From Lachnospiraceae bacterium (GTDB lineage Bacteria > Bacillota > Clostridia > Lachnospirales > Lachnospiraceae): a DNA stretch of 64,000 bases. Within the stretch, counting starts at the first letter, position 1. The number at the start of each line of letters is the position of its first letter. Positions 48,072 to 57,173 of the stretch are shown one piece after another. A program made the position numbers and the translations under genes. The stretch is from contig JAPJQL010000002.1 in NCBI GenBank assembly GCA_030825115.1, positions 171,289 to 235,288 on the forward strand, in the 5' to 3' direction. Under the pieces are notes generated by a model, which was not told the origin of the DNA, ran no database searches, and saw nothing but the letters and a program-made list of their open reading frames with translations.

Positions 48072-49283
48072 CTATGCCGTCTTTACAATAAATTTTTTGT
48101 AGATGGCATCCACGATGATGCCGATCGCATTGTCCCCGGAAATATTGCAGGCCGTGCCAAAGGAATCCTGGGTGATATAAAGCGCAACCATGATGGCACA
48201 GATCGGTCCGTTGGGATCTCCTGCCTCCGCACCGAATACCATATAAAGGAACGGAAGCGCCGTCATGATCGAACCGCCCGGCGCACCCGGTGAAGCCACC
48301 ATGGCAACCCCCAGCGTCATGACAAAGGGAACCACGGTCATCAGGCTGATCGGAAGCTGGTTCATCAGGCATACCGCCGTCGCGCAGGCTGTGATCGTGA
48401 TCATAGAGCCTGCCATATGGATATTGGCGCAGAGCGGAACCACAAAATTCCGGATCTGTTCACATACCCCGTCCGCCTTTGCGCACTGCAGATTAACCGG
48501 GATCGTCGCCGCTGAGGACTGGGTTCCAAGAGCCGTGGTATATCCCGGGATCTGGTTCTTGATCAGGGCAAACGGATTCTTCCTGCTTACGGCGCCGGCG
48601 ATAAAGAACTGGATCGTAATGCAGATCAGGTGCATCAAGATCACGACGAGGAATACCTTCCACAAAATACTCAGGACCGCAAAGGTCTTGCCGGACTTTG
48701 TCATATCCGCAAACGTACCGCAGATATAAAGCGGAAGCAGAGGGATGATCACCGTATGCAGCACCTTATTGATGATCCCGGAAAAATCTTTCATCCCCTC
48801 ATACAGAGTATTCCCAATCTCCTTGCCCCGCATTACAGAAAGGCAGAGTCCGAGGATAAAAGCCAGGATGACTGCAGACAGCGTATCCATCAGAGGCGTG
48901 ATCCCGATTCCAAAGTACGGAGCCACCGATGTTTCCGCCGTAGCCGCGATCTGCTCTAACGCGCCCGCGTTCATGAAGAACGGGAACAGGGTCGACGACA
49001 CCAGATAAGAAGCAGAACCTGCAATCAGAGTAGAGCCATAGGCCAACGCCACGGTTATGATCAGCAGTTTTCCCGCCCCCTGCGACAAATCTGCGATCCC
49101 CATCGTCACATAGGCCAGGATCATCAGCGGAATCACAAACTTCAAAAACGTACTGAACAGCCCGGATAACGTCACAAGCAGACGGACAACCGGTTCCGGT
49201 AAAAACTGGCCTACAAGGATACCAATGATGATTGCGATGATAAGCTTTGGCACGAGCCCCAGCTTAAACGACTTTTTATCCAT
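48072..49283 (-). CDS. Dicarboxylate/amino-acid:cation symporter (probable serine/threonine transporter)
   Basis: A 403-residue DAACS-family sodium symporter with about eight membrane helices and two re-entrant loops. Family motifs are the serine-rich T-Q-S-S-A-A-T-I-P-V near residue 255 and A-S-P-G-A-P-G-G near 330 (the usual form carries G-x-P). It lies ten bases before sdaAB, the first gene of the operon, so serine or threonine uptake is the likely role (SstT-like). Upstream, 12-base direct repeats and a divergent LysR gene suggest control by that regulator. Confidence 0.87.
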   Translation of the reverse strand: MDKKSFKLGLVPKLIIAIIIGILVGQFLPEPVVRLLVTLSGLFSTFLKFVIPLMILAYVTMGIADLSQGAGKLLIITVALAYGSTLIAGSASYLVSSTLFPFFMNAGALEQIAATAETSVAPYFGIGITPLMDTLSAVILAFILGLCLSVMRGKEIGNTLYEGMKDFSGIINKVLHTVIIPLLPLYICGTFADMTKSGKTFAVLSILWKVFLVVILMHLICITIQFFIAGAVSRKNPFALIKNQIPGYTTALGTQSSAATIPVNLQCAKADGVCEQIRNFVVPLCANIHMAGSMITITACATAVCLMNQLPISLMTVVPFVMTLGVAMVASPGAPGGSIMTALPFLYMVFGAEAGDPNGPICAIMVALYITQDSFGTACNISGDNAIGIIVDAIYKKFIVKTA

Positions 49284-49380
49284 AATTTCTTACCCTCCTG
49301 TGTAAAACATTAAAATTTCCATTTGTTTGATTTCACGATTGACGTCTTCGCTCCTGTATTGTATCATGGCAATATGCATA

Positions 49381-49423
49381 AATCAAATTCATGATATTTA
49401 TAGTATAGTTGAATCAAATTCAT
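49381..49423. promoter_or_regulatory. Twelve-base direct repeats between symporter and LysR genes
   Basis: AATCAAATTCAT occurs exactly twice, at 49381-49392 and 49412-49423, 31 bases apart (about three helical turns). A related inverted AATCAAA core lies at 49326-49332. Spaced repeats in a divergent LysR promoter are typical activator-binding sites. Confidence 0.5.
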
Positions 49424-49456
49424 AACACAGGGCATTTTCACGAAAGAGGGAACGAT

Positions 49457-50353
49457 ATGGAGATACGACAGCTTATAACTTTTATCAAGGTCGTTCAGTT
49501 AGAAAGTTTTTCCAAGGCAGCCGAGGACCTGGGATATTCCCAGTCGGCCGTGACCGTTCAGATCCGGCTTCTGGAAGAAGAACTGGGCGCCCGCCTCTTT
49601 GACAGGCTGGGCAAGCGGATTTCACTGACGGCACAGGGCGGTCAGTTCCTGACCTATGCCCACAACATCCTGGAAGAAGTCAATAAGGCCAGGCTGTCCC
49701 TGGGCAGCGATACGGATTATTCAAACCCCATCCATATCGGCACCATCGAGTCCCTGTGCTTTTCCAAGCTGCCGCCGATCCTGCATTATTTCCGGGAGCA
49801 CTATCCCAGGGTGGCGATCCGCATCACCACCGCATCGCCGGAAGAGCTGATCGAGATGATGGAGCACAACCGGCTGGATCTGATCTACATCCTGGACGAG
49901 CCACGCTACAACAACAAATGGCACAAAGCCATGGAAAGCCGGGAGAAGGTCGTATTCGTCTCTTCCCCCGACTTTCCTCTGGCCCACCGCAGGAACCTGC
50001 ATCTGGAAGACCTCCTTCCCGGTCCGTTTTTCCTGACCGAACGGGACGCCAACTACCGCAGGGCCCTGGACCGCTATCTGGCCTCCCGGCAGATTTCCCT
50101 CTCCCCCTTCCTCGAGATCAGCAATACCGAATTCATCATCAAGATGATACGGGAAAATCACGGTCTGTCCTACCTCCCCTATTTTGCCGTGCAGGAGAGC
50201 GCCGACCGCGGCGAGCTGGCCGTACTTGACGTGGTGGATTTCCACGCCTCCATGTACCGCCAGATTTTTTATCACAAAGACAAGTGGAAGACCAGGGAGA
50301 TGGAAGAGTTTATACGAATCGCCAAAGCGCCGCCTACCCAATTGCTTCCCTGA
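49457..50353 (+). CDS. LysR-family regulator divergent from the serine dehydratase operon
   Basis: A 298-residue LysR protein. The N-terminal winged helix is residues 1-60 (F-I-K-V-V-Q-L-E-S-F-S-K-A-A-E-D-L-G-Y-S-Q-S type), and the effector domain begins near residue 88 (I-H-I-G-T-I-E-S). The ATG at 49457 follows AGAGGG by eight bases. Divergence from the symporter-sdaAB-sdaAA operon suggests it activates that operon in response to serine or a metabolite. Its 3' end overlaps the P-type ATPase 3' end by 20 bases in convergent orientation. Confidence 0.9.
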   Translation: MEIRQLITFIKVVQLESFSKAAEDLGYSQSAVTVQIRLLEEELGARLFDRLGKRISLTAQGGQFLTYAHNILEEVNKARLSLGSDTDYSNPIHIGTIESLCFSKLPPILHYFREHYPRVAIRITTASPEELIEMMEHNRLDLIYILDEPRYNNKWHKAMESREKVVFVSSPDFPLAHRRNLHLEDLLPGPFFLTERDANYRRALDRYLASRQISLSPFLEISNTEFIIKMIRENHGLSYLPYFAVQESADRGELAVLDVVDFHASMYRQIFYHKDKWKTREMEEFIRIAKAPPTQLLP

Positions 50354-52940
50354 TCGTCTTTACCGCCTGGATCACGATCGTAGGTATCACCGCGAATACC
50401 GCAACCGTGGCAAGCTGCCTTAAGCTTAAGTCTGCCACTGCAAACAATACCTGCAGCCCCGGCAAAAACAGCACGGCCGCCAAAAGGACAACGCCCGCCT
50501 CAAAGGCCATCACACTCCAGAGATTGCTGGAAAGCCCCAGCCGGATGATGGAATGTTCGCTCCGGCAGTTAAACCCGTGAAAAAGCCGCGCCAGCGTCAG
50601 CGTCACAAACGCCATCGTACTGGCCACTCCGGCTCCCCCCGTCTCCAGCCCCGTATGATAAGCCAGCATGGTACAGACCGCGATCAGACCGCCCTGCACC
50701 ATGATCCTCATCATAAATGAGGAAGTCAGGATTCCCTCCTTAGGGTCTCTTGGCGGCTGCTCTAAAAGCCCCTCCTCCTGCGGTTCCATCCCAATCGCGA
50801 TCGCCGGAAGGGAATCCGTCAGCAGGTTGATAAACAGCAGGTGCACCGGTGCAAACGGCATCGGCAGCGCCAGCAGGGATGTGTACAGCACGCTGAAGAT
50901 CCCGGCCATATTGCCCGACAGTAAAAACTGAATCGCATGGCGGATGTTCCGGTACACATTCCGTCCGTTGGACACCGCCTTGATGATCGTTGCAAAGTTG
51001 TCATCTGTCAGGATCATCGACGCCGCATCCTTGGATACCTCGGTTCCGGTGATTCCCATCGCCACGCCGATATCCGCTTTCTTCAGAGCCGGCGCGTCAT
51101 TTACGCCGTCCCCGGTCATCGCCACGATATTCCCCCGATTCTGCCACGCATCCACGATCTTGATCTTGTGCTCCGGTGAGACGCGGGCATAGACTGAGAT
51201 CCGCTCCAGGTTCTGCTGGAGCTGTTCCTGACTCATCGCATCCAGTTCCGGTCCTGTCACCGCCAGGTCTCCCGGCTCAAACAGACCTATCTTTTCCGCG
51301 ATCGCCGTCGCCGTGATCTTGTGGTCCCCGGTTATCATCACCGGCCTGATACCCGCCCGCCTGGCACTGAGCACCGCCGTTCTCGACTCGATCCGGGGCG
51401 GATCCATCATCGCAACCATGCCGAGGAACACATAGTCCTTCTCCATCTCGGCGCTGCACGTCTCCATCTCTCCCACCTCCCGGCAGGCGATGGCCAGGAC
51501 CCGCAGTCCCTGGGCGGACCAGTCCATATTCTGCTGCTGGATCTGCTGCCTGCATGCCCCGCTCATCGGGCGCACGCCGTTCCCCGTCATGATCTGCTCC
51601 GTCCGCTCCAGGAGCACATCCATAGCTCCTTTTGTAAACAGCACCAGCCGTCCGTCCACCTGATGCAGGGTGCTCATCAGCTTCCTCCCGCTGTCAAACG
51701 GAATCTCGCCAAGCCGCGGATGATGCGCCCGCACCTCTGCGATATCCACCCCGGCCCACTCCCCGAGCTGGAGGAGCGCCGTCTCCGTAGGGTCACCGAT
51801 CTGCCCATCCTCATCCCGCACGGCATCGTTGTCAAGCACCGAACCGTAGAGCAGCATCCGGTGCACCCGGTGAAAGGAATTCAGCTCCGACGGCAGCCAC
51901 GTCCGCCCGTCGGCATAGACCTGCTGCGCCGTCATCCTGTTCTGAGTCAGGGTCCCGGTCTTATCCGAACAGATCACCGACACGCATCCCAGACTTTCCA
52001 CCGCCTTCAGATCCTTGATGATCGCATGTTCCCTTGCCATCCGCTGTGTCCCCATCGCCTGGACGATCGTCACGATCGAGCCAAGGGCCTCCGGGATCGC
52101 CGCCACCGCCAGCGCCACTGCAAACATCAGAGAATCGAGGAGCGGCATCCTCCGGTACAGGCTGAGGGCAAATACCAGCGCGCAGATGACCATGATCACC
52201 ATTGCAAGCCTGCTGCTGAACTGATCCAGACTGACCTGCAGCGGCGTCTTTTTCTCCCTGGTGTCGTTCATCAGGGAAGCAATCTTCCCAATCTCTGTCT
52301 GCATTCCGGTATCCGTCACCACAACTACGCCGCGCCCGGCGGTGACCAGCGAACCGGAAAATACCATATTGCTCTGATCGCCCAGAGGAATCTGCTCCCC
52401 CGGCAAAGGCTCCGTCTGCTTCTCCACACTGTCCGACTCCCCCGTCAGGGAGCTTTCATTGACCATCAGGCTGTGGCTCTCTAACAGCCGTCCGTCCGCC
52501 ACCGCCAAATCCCCGGCTTCCAGCATCAGGATGTCCCCCGGCACCACCTGGTCAGACGGGATCTCCACCTGATGCCCGTCCCGCATGACCCTGGCTGATG
52601 GGGACGAAAGCGCCTTTAAGCTTGCCAGTGATTTTTCCGCCTTCTGGTGCTGGACCGTCCCCAGGATTGCGTTCATGATGATGACCGCAAAGATGACAAC
52701 CGTACTCTCTATATTGTCGGACATCATGGAAATGACGGCCGCAACCAGGAGGATGACGACCAGAAGATCCTTAAACTGCTCCAAAAAAACCTGCCATGCC
52801 TTTTTATGTGCGCTTTCCTCCAGCGCATTCGGACCGACCTCCTCCCGGACCGCATCCGCCTGCCGACCGGTCAGGCCGTTTCTTGTCACATTCAGGCGTG
52901 CGAGCGCCTCCTTCGCCGTGATTCTATACCATTCTTTCAT
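50334..52940 (-). CDS. P-type cation ATPase, probable Mn2+ exporter (calcium-ATPase type)
   Basis: An 868-residue P2-type ATPase. The actuator motif N-E-S-S-L-T-G-E-S is near residue 165, the M4 motif appears as P-E-A-L-G-S-I instead of the usual P-E-G-L-P, the phosphorylation motif D-K-T-G-T-L-T is near residue 325, and hinge motifs M-T-G-D-G-V-N-D-A-P near 605 and N-L-L-T-D-S-L-P in M6 are present. Sequence alone would suggest Ca2+, but the leader is a yybP-ykoY-type Mn2+ riboswitch, which in Lactococcus precedes the similar ATPase YoaB, so Mn2+ efflux is more likely. The start at 52940 follows GAGGAG; a longer frame runs through the riboswitch and is not real. Confidence 0.88.
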   Translation of the reverse strand: MKEWYRITAKEALARLNVTRNGLTGRQADAVREEVGPNALEESAHKKAWQVFLEQFKDLLVVILLVAAVISMMSDNIESTVVIFAVIIMNAILGTVQHQKAEKSLASLKALSSPSARVMRDGHQVEIPSDQVVPGDILMLEAGDLAVADGRLLESHSLMVNESSLTGESDSVEKQTEPLPGEQIPLGDQSNMVFSGSLVTAGRGVVVVTDTGMQTEIGKIASLMNDTREKKTPLQVSLDQFSSRLAMVIMVICALVFALSLYRRMPLLDSLMFAVALAVAAIPEALGSIVTIVQAMGTQRMAREHAIIKDLKAVESLGCVSVICSDKTGTLTQNRMTAQQVYADGRTWLPSELNSFHRVHRMLLYGSVLDNDAVRDEDGQIGDPTETALLQLGEWAGVDIAEVRAHHPRLGEIPFDSGRKLMSTLHQVDGRLVLFTKGAMDVLLERTEQIMTGNGVRPMSGACRQQIQQQNMDWSAQGLRVLAIACREVGEMETCSAEMEKDYVFLGMVAMMDPPRIESRTAVLSARRAGIRPVMITGDHKITATAIAEKIGLFEPGDLAVTGPELDAMSQEQLQQNLERISVYARVSPEHKIKIVDAWQNRGNIVAMTGDGVNDAPALKKADIGVAMGITGTEVSKDAASMILTDDNFATIIKAVSNGRNVYRNIRHAIQFLLSGNMAGIFSVLYTSLLALPMPFAPVHLLFINLLTDSLPAIAIGMEPQEEGLLEQPPRDPKEGILTSSFMMRIMVQGGLIAVCTMLAYHTGLETGGAGVASTMAFVTLTLARLFHGFNCRSEHSIIRLGLSSNLWSVMAFEAGVVLLAAVLFLPGLQVLFAVADLSLRQLATVAVFAVIPTIVIQAVKTIREAIG

Positions 52941-52976
52941 CCTGCTTCTCCTCTCCCCATACCTAATGGTATGAAT

Positions 52977-53024
52977 AAAAAAAGACTTTTCATGCATGAA
53001 ATCTCTCCCATGCATGAAAAGTCT
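52977..53024 (-). terminator. Riboswitch expression platform: intrinsic terminator before the ATPase gene
   Basis: A perfect 16-base inverted repeat (53024-53009 with 52998-52983) with a ten-base loop, followed on the minus strand by seven T. Its 5' strand overlaps the 3' strand of the riboswitch P1 helix, so the two structures exclude each other. Without ligand the terminator should form and stop ATPase expression. Confidence 0.88.
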
Positions 53025-53117
53025 CGTAACCTTCCTGTTATCCCAGGCGGGTATGTACAGCCAGACTGCACTGCAGCCGCGTATGTTGACCGTACATTTC
53101 AACTACTCCCTTGTCAT
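53014..53117 (-). promoter_or_regulatory. yybP-ykoY-type (Mn2+) riboswitch aptamer
   Basis: On the minus strand the element starts with AAGGGAGTAG, contains GGTCAACATACG in the middle and ends with ACGAGACTTTTC. These are the conserved pieces I recall for the yybP-ykoY Mn2+ riboswitch. A P1 helix can form from 53117-53110 with 53021-53014, with one mismatch, and the 3' strand of P1 is shared with the terminator. That architecture fits a switch that turns the exporter on when Mn2+ is high. Class assignment is by motif recognition, not by a covariance-model search. Confidence 0.75.
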
Positions 53118-53137
53118 CAATATCCGGTTGTAGCTTT

Positions 53138-53166
53138 ACTATATTCAAAAAAACAGGATTCGTCAA
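53138..53166 (-). promoter_or_regulatory. Promoter of riboswitch-controlled ATPase gene
   Basis: Minus strand TTGACG (53166-53161) and TATAGT (53143-53138) with a 17-base spacer; each matches five of six consensus bases. Transcription would begin near 53131, 14 bases before the aptamer. Confidence 0.7.
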
Positions 53167-53204
53167 TAGGCTCTGCCGAATCTTCACGGCTTATTAACAG
53201 CGTA

Positions 53205-53936
53205 TCAGCAGCTCCTCGCGTTCAGCCACCCCACGATCACGCCGGGGTAGTTGGTGATAGCTCCCTCGCAGCCCCACTCACAGAGCCGCTCTAAATCTCC
53301 CATGTCGTTGACCGTCCAGACATTGACCGGGATTCCATATTTCTTACAGTTTTCGACCGTCTCCTGATTGAGCCCCTTTACTCCCGGGTGGTAATACTGA
53401 AACCCGCACTCACGGCAGTAATATCCGGCATTTCCAAGCCCCTGGTGGTCAAGAAGTGCCCCCACCGGAATCTCCGGCGCCAGTTCCTTCGTCTTCACAA
53501 TCGAAGAATGATTAAAGGATGAAAAGATGATCCTGGACTCCAATCCGTATTTTCGCACAATCTCCACGGTTTTTTTCTCCAGATCCTCATAGTAGAACAC
53601 GCCTGTCTTGATCTCCACGTTGGTCACAAGCCGGGTGTCTTTTACCCATTCGCAGTACTCCTCAAATGTGGGAATCCCCTGGAACCCATACTTCCCGCCC
53701 CAGTTCTTTGTCACGTCAAACTGCTTCAGTTCTTCGTAGGTATAGTCGCGCACATTGCCCGTCTGCTCCGACACCCTGTCGAGCGTCTCGTCGTGGATGA
53801 TGACGACGACGCCATCCTTTGTGGTCTGCACATCCAGCTCGATGCCATAGCAGCCCGTCTTCTCCGCCTCCCGAAACGCCAGCATGGTGTTCTCCGGAAA
53901 CTTTCCGCTATATCCTCTGTGAGCATATACTTTCAT
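53205..53936 (-). CDS. Glycerophosphodiester phosphodiesterase (cytosolic, UgpQ-like)
   Basis: Hydrolyses glycerophosphodiesters to glycerol-3-phosphate and an alcohol. The 243-residue protein is a single catalytic domain: A-H-R-G-Y-S-G-K-F-P-E-N-T at 5-17 with the catalytic His, E-L-D-V-Q near 34-38, H-D near 48-49 and V-E-I-K near 105. No signal peptide is present. It is last in the mgtC-yesL-ugpBAE operon, so substrates likely enter through that ABC transporter. The ATG at 53936 follows AAGGGG at eight bases; one six bases earlier is too close. Confidence 0.9.
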   Translation of the reverse strand: MKVYAHRGYSGKFPENTMLAFREAEKTGCYGIELDVQTTKDGVVVIIHDETLDRVSEQTGNVRDYTYEELKQFDVTKNWGGKYGFQGIPTFEEYCEWVKDTRLVTNVEIKTGVFYYEDLEKKTVEIVRKYGLESRIIFSSFNHSSIVKTKELAPEIPVGALLDHQGLGNAGYYCRECGFQYYHPGVKGLNQETVENCKKYGIPVNVWTVNDMGDLERLCEWGCEGAITNYPGVIVGWLNARSC

Positions 53937-53963
53937 TGTCATACCCCTTTTCTGTCTGCCTGC

Positions 53964-54848
53964 TTATTTCATCGCCGCCTTCGAGTATCCGGTCAGCATG
54001 TACTTCTGGAAGATGAAGAACAAGATCACAACCGGGAGAATCGCCAGTACAGCGCCCGCCATAACCTCATGGTTGTTCATCGCCTCCTGCCCCGCAAAGG
54101 TATTCTTAAGCTGCGCAAGACCCACCGTGAGCACCCTGCGTTTTTCGCCAAGAGCGATGATCTTCGGCCAGAAGTAAGCGTTCCATCCGTTTGTAAATGT
54201 CACCAGCGTAACCGTAAACAACGTAGACTTGCACATCGGAGCCAGAATCCGGGTGATGATGCCGATCCTTCCAAGCCCGTCCACCTTCGCCGCGTCAATA
54301 TAGCTGTCGTCGATCGCCATAAACGTCTGGCGGAGCATAAAGATATAGTACGGAGACACCGCCACCGGCAGGATCAATCCCAGGAAAGAATCTTTCATTC
54401 CCCAGTTGGCGCACATCATGTAGATCGGGATGAACGTAACCTGGTCCGGGATCATCAGCGCGCCAAGCACCACCAGAAACAGCAGCTCCTTCGCCCTGAA
54501 ATGCCCCTTGGAAAATCCGTAGGCGGCAAAGATTCCGGTGATGATCTGGGAGAACAGGATTCCCGCCGTCATCACGATCGTGTTGAAATAGTAGTGGGCG
54601 AAGTTCATCCGGTTAAATACATTTACATAGTTCTCAAAATGGAATTCCCTCGGCCACAGCGTCGGAACCTCCAAAAGAATCTCTTCCTGCGATTTTACGG
54701 AGGAAACCAGCATCCAGTAAATCGGGAATAACACGATGATCGTCACGATCACCGCCAGCGCAGTCTGCGCTGCGACGGCAATCTTCTTTTTGCGTTTTGC
54801 CGCCATCTGGCGCTCCATACTTGCGTCATGTGTCGCTGTCAAAGCCAT
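53964..54848 (-). CDS. ABC transporter permease, UgpE-type (carbohydrate uptake CUT1)
   Basis: A 294-residue inner-membrane permease with six predicted membrane helices. The EAA loop that docks the ATPase is visible as Y-I-D-A-A-K-V-D-G-L-G near residue 183. It pairs with the UgpA-type permease encoded 18 bases upstream. No ATPase gene is present in the operon; a shared CUT1 ATPase such as MsmK/UgpC elsewhere on the chromosome must energise it. Sugar or glycerol-3-phosphate derivatives are the likely substrates. Confidence 0.9.
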   Translation of the reverse strand: MALTATHDASMERQMAAKRKKKIAVAAQTALAVIVTIIVLFPIYWMLVSSVKSQEEILLEVPTLWPREFHFENYVNVFNRMNFAHYYFNTIVMTAGILFSQIITGIFAAYGFSKGHFRAKELLFLVVLGALMIPDQVTFIPIYMMCANWGMKDSFLGLILPVAVSPYYIFMLRQTFMAIDDSYIDAAKVDGLGRIGIITRILAPMCKSTLFTVTLVTFTNGWNAYFWPKIIALGEKRRVLTVGLAQLKNTFAGQEAMNNHEVMAGAVLAILPVVILFFIFQKYMLTGYSKAAMK

Positions 54849-54866
54849 TTTCGTTTCCTCCTCTCC

Positions 54867-55775
54867 TTAAGAATCATAATGCACGTTGCCGCTTGATATC
54901 TTCATCGTCACCGCCGTCACAACCAGCAGGATGAGGAAGAAGAATACCGCCATGACCGAAGCGCGGTCCATGCGGAAGTCCACCATCGCATACTGATAGA
55001 TCTTGTAGACAAAAACTTCCGTGGAACGGTACGGTCCGCCTTTTGTCAGGATGTCCACCGACTGGAACACCTTCATAGACGAGATAAACGTGGTGACAAA
55101 CAAAAACAGGGTCGTCGGGGACAGCATCGGCAGGGTGATCTTGAAAAAGGTCTGCCTCTTATTGGCCCCGTCTAAGGATGCCGCCTCATAGTAATCCTTT
55201 GCAATCCCGATCATCGCCGACAGATATACCATCATGCCGTAGCCGATCGCACGCCATCCGGTCAGCATCAGCACCGATATCAGGGCCGTGCTCCTCTGCC
55301 CCAGCCAGTCCACCGGAGCGATGCCGAAGATGCCGAGCAGGTAGTTCAGGATACCGGAATCCGTATTCAAGATCCACAGGTAGATAACGGCTGCCGAAGA
55401 CATCGCCACATACTTGGGCATGAATACGATCGCACGCATAAAGGAAAATCCTTTTGTCAGCCGGTTAAAGATCAGGGCAAAAATCATACCGCCCACGATC
55501 GTGATCGCAAGCTCCCCGACCGAATACAGCACCGTTACCTTCAGGGAATTCAAAAGATGCTTGGTGCCGGAGCCGTTAAACAGCCATTTCCAGTTCTTCA
55601 GGCCCACATATTCATAAGTATCGTTCAGCAGATTCCAGTCCGTAAAGCTGATCCGGATCAGTTCCACAATCGGATAGTACATGAAAACACCCAACAAGAT
55701 CAGTGCAGGCACGGTACATGCAAAATCTTTCATCGCCGACATGGTGCGCGGATTTATCTTCTTTTTTTCATTCAT
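54867..55775 (-). CDS. ABC transporter permease, UgpA-type (carbohydrate uptake CUT1)
   Basis: A 302-residue permease with six predicted membrane helices and the EAA motif Y-Y-E-A-A-S-L-D-G-A near residue 195. It is translated between the solute-binding protein and the UgpE-type permease. The combination of UgpB-, UgpA- and UgpE-like proteins with a glycerophosphodiesterase suggests glycerol-3-phosphate or glycerophosphodiester uptake; other CUT1 sugars cannot be excluded. Confidence 0.9.
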   Translation of the reverse strand: MNEKKKINPRTMSAMKDFACTVPALILLGVFMYYPIVELIRISFTDWNLLNDTYEYVGLKNWKWLFNGSGTKHLLNSLKVTVLYSVGELAITIVGGMIFALIFNRLTKGFSFMRAIVFMPKYVAMSSAAVIYLWILNTDSGILNYLLGIFGIAPVDWLGQRSTALISVLMLTGWRAIGYGMMVYLSAMIGIAKDYYEAASLDGANKRQTFFKITLPMLSPTTLFLFVTTFISSMKVFQSVDILTKGGPYRSTEVFVYKIYQYAMVDFRMDRASVMAVFFFLILLVVTAVTMKISSGNVHYDS

Positions 55776-55808
55776 TTTCCCACCGCCTTCCTCTGGATCT
55801 GTCCATGC

Positions 55809-57158
55809 TTACGCATCCTCCAGAACTTCATCGATCTCTTCTGCCATCGTTTCCAGCATGTCGTTCAGGTTCACATCCTCTTTGATGATCTCGGCAAGGC
55901 TGTTCTTCCAGATGGTAGCAAGCTGGTTCCAGCCCGGATGCTGGATTCTCGGCTGAATCAGGTTCAAGTTGTCAAAGATAACCTGGAATTCCGGTTTTTC
56001 TTTCAAAAACTCCTGGCCTTCCTCGGTCGTCTGCACGGAATTTCTCGTCGGCAGGTAGCCGGTCTCCGATGCCCAGATCATGTTGACGTCCTTGCTGCAC
56101 AGGTAGGATAAGAACTGCCATGCCGCATTCTTGGTCGCCTGGTCGTTCTTGGCCGGGATCAGCAGTGCGCTGCCGCCCACTTCCTGATTCTTTGTCTCGC
56201 CTGCCGGAAGCCATGCCATCCCCACTTCAAAATTGCAGTTTTCCACGTAAGTATTGTACAGGGAAGAAGTATGTACCACGGAGAACGTCTTTCCATCGAT
56301 AAAATTCTGGCGCATCGTGGAGGAGTTGTCCGGGTTTTCTACATAGTCAATGTAGCCTTTCTTATACCAGTCCTTGATCTGCTCCACCATCTTTGCAGAG
56401 GTCTCCCCGCCAAGGTCGGTGCTCACCTGGTCATCGTTGACGATCTTCACGCCGTTGTTCAGGAAAAATGTCTCAAAATACCACTGGTCCCATCCCGGGA
56501 TGATGGTGCCGTAGCACTCGGTCTGCCCGTTGTTGACCACTGCGGCCTCCTCTAAGAACGCTTCCATATCATCCCATTTTTCCGGGACAGTTAATCCACG
56601 CTCTTTTGCCATATCCTTATTGTAATATACCACCTGGGTGGAGATCAAAAACGGCAGCGTCGCCTGCTTTCCTTCATAGCTGGTCGCCTGGATCAGACCT
56701 TCCCCAAAGTCCTCGATATCAAATCCGGTTGCCTGGATATAAGGAGTCAGATCCTCCGTCAATCCGCCGGCTGCATACTCGGCGACAAACGGCGTATTGG
56801 CAACGGAAACGCCCGGAAGCCCGGTTCCTGCCGCATGGGCCGCTACCAGCGCCTCGTTCACTGCCGCATAGTTTCCGACATAAACCGGCTTTACGGTAAT
56901 CAGATCCTGGGAGGAGTTGAAGCCGTCAACCACTTTGTTGACCGTGTCCGTGTACTGCTCCTCCAGAGCATGCCACCATTCGATCTCGATCTTCTCCGTC
57001 ACCTCATACTTGGCGGGATCTGTCTCAACCACCTGGGTCTCAGCCTCTTTCTGTGCGCTCTGAGCCGCCTTTCCGGTAGACCCTCCGCCGCCGCATCCGG
57101 TCAGCGCTCCTGCAAGCAGAGCCGCTGTTGTCATCCATGCAATCGTTCTTTTTTTCAT
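55809..57158 (-). CDS. ABC transporter solute-binding lipoprotein, UgpB-like
   Basis: A 449-residue extracellular binding protein. The lipoprotein signal ends in L-A-G-A-L-T-G-C, with lipidated C22, followed by a Gly-rich linker. The mature protein has typical CUT1 features: E-W-W-H-A-L-E-E-Q near 59-67, A-L-V-A-A-H-A-A-G near 110 and I-P-A-K-N-D-Q-A near 335. The W-W-H near the N-terminus is like UgpB. It delivers the substrate to the two permeases. It is the third gene of the operon. Confidence 0.9.
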   Translation of the reverse strand: MKKRTIAWMTTAALLAGALTGCGGGGSTGKAAQSAQKEAETQVVETDPAKYEVTEKIEIEWWHALEEQYTDTVNKVVDGFNSSQDLITVKPVYVGNYAAVNEALVAAHAAGTGLPGVSVANTPFVAEYAAGGLTEDLTPYIQATGFDIEDFGEGLIQATSYEGKQATLPFLISTQVVYYNKDMAKERGLTVPEKWDDMEAFLEEAAVVNNGQTECYGTIIPGWDQWYFETFFLNNGVKIVNDDQVSTDLGGETSAKMVEQIKDWYKKGYIDYVENPDNSSTMRQNFIDGKTFSVVHTSSLYNTYVENCNFEVGMAWLPAGETKNQEVGGSALLIPAKNDQATKNAAWQFLSYLCSKDVNMIWASETGYLPTRNSVQTTEEGQEFLKEKPEFQVIFDNLNLIQPRIQHPGWNQLATIWKNSLAEIIKEDVNLNDMLETMAEEIDEVLEDA

Positions 57159-57173
57159 AGTTCCTTTACCCCT

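Noticed and set aside
52941..53102. 54-codon N-terminal extension of the P-type ATPase
   Set aside because: The extension reads through the riboswitch and terminator; the ATG at 52940 has a proper ribosome site and matches family N-termini.
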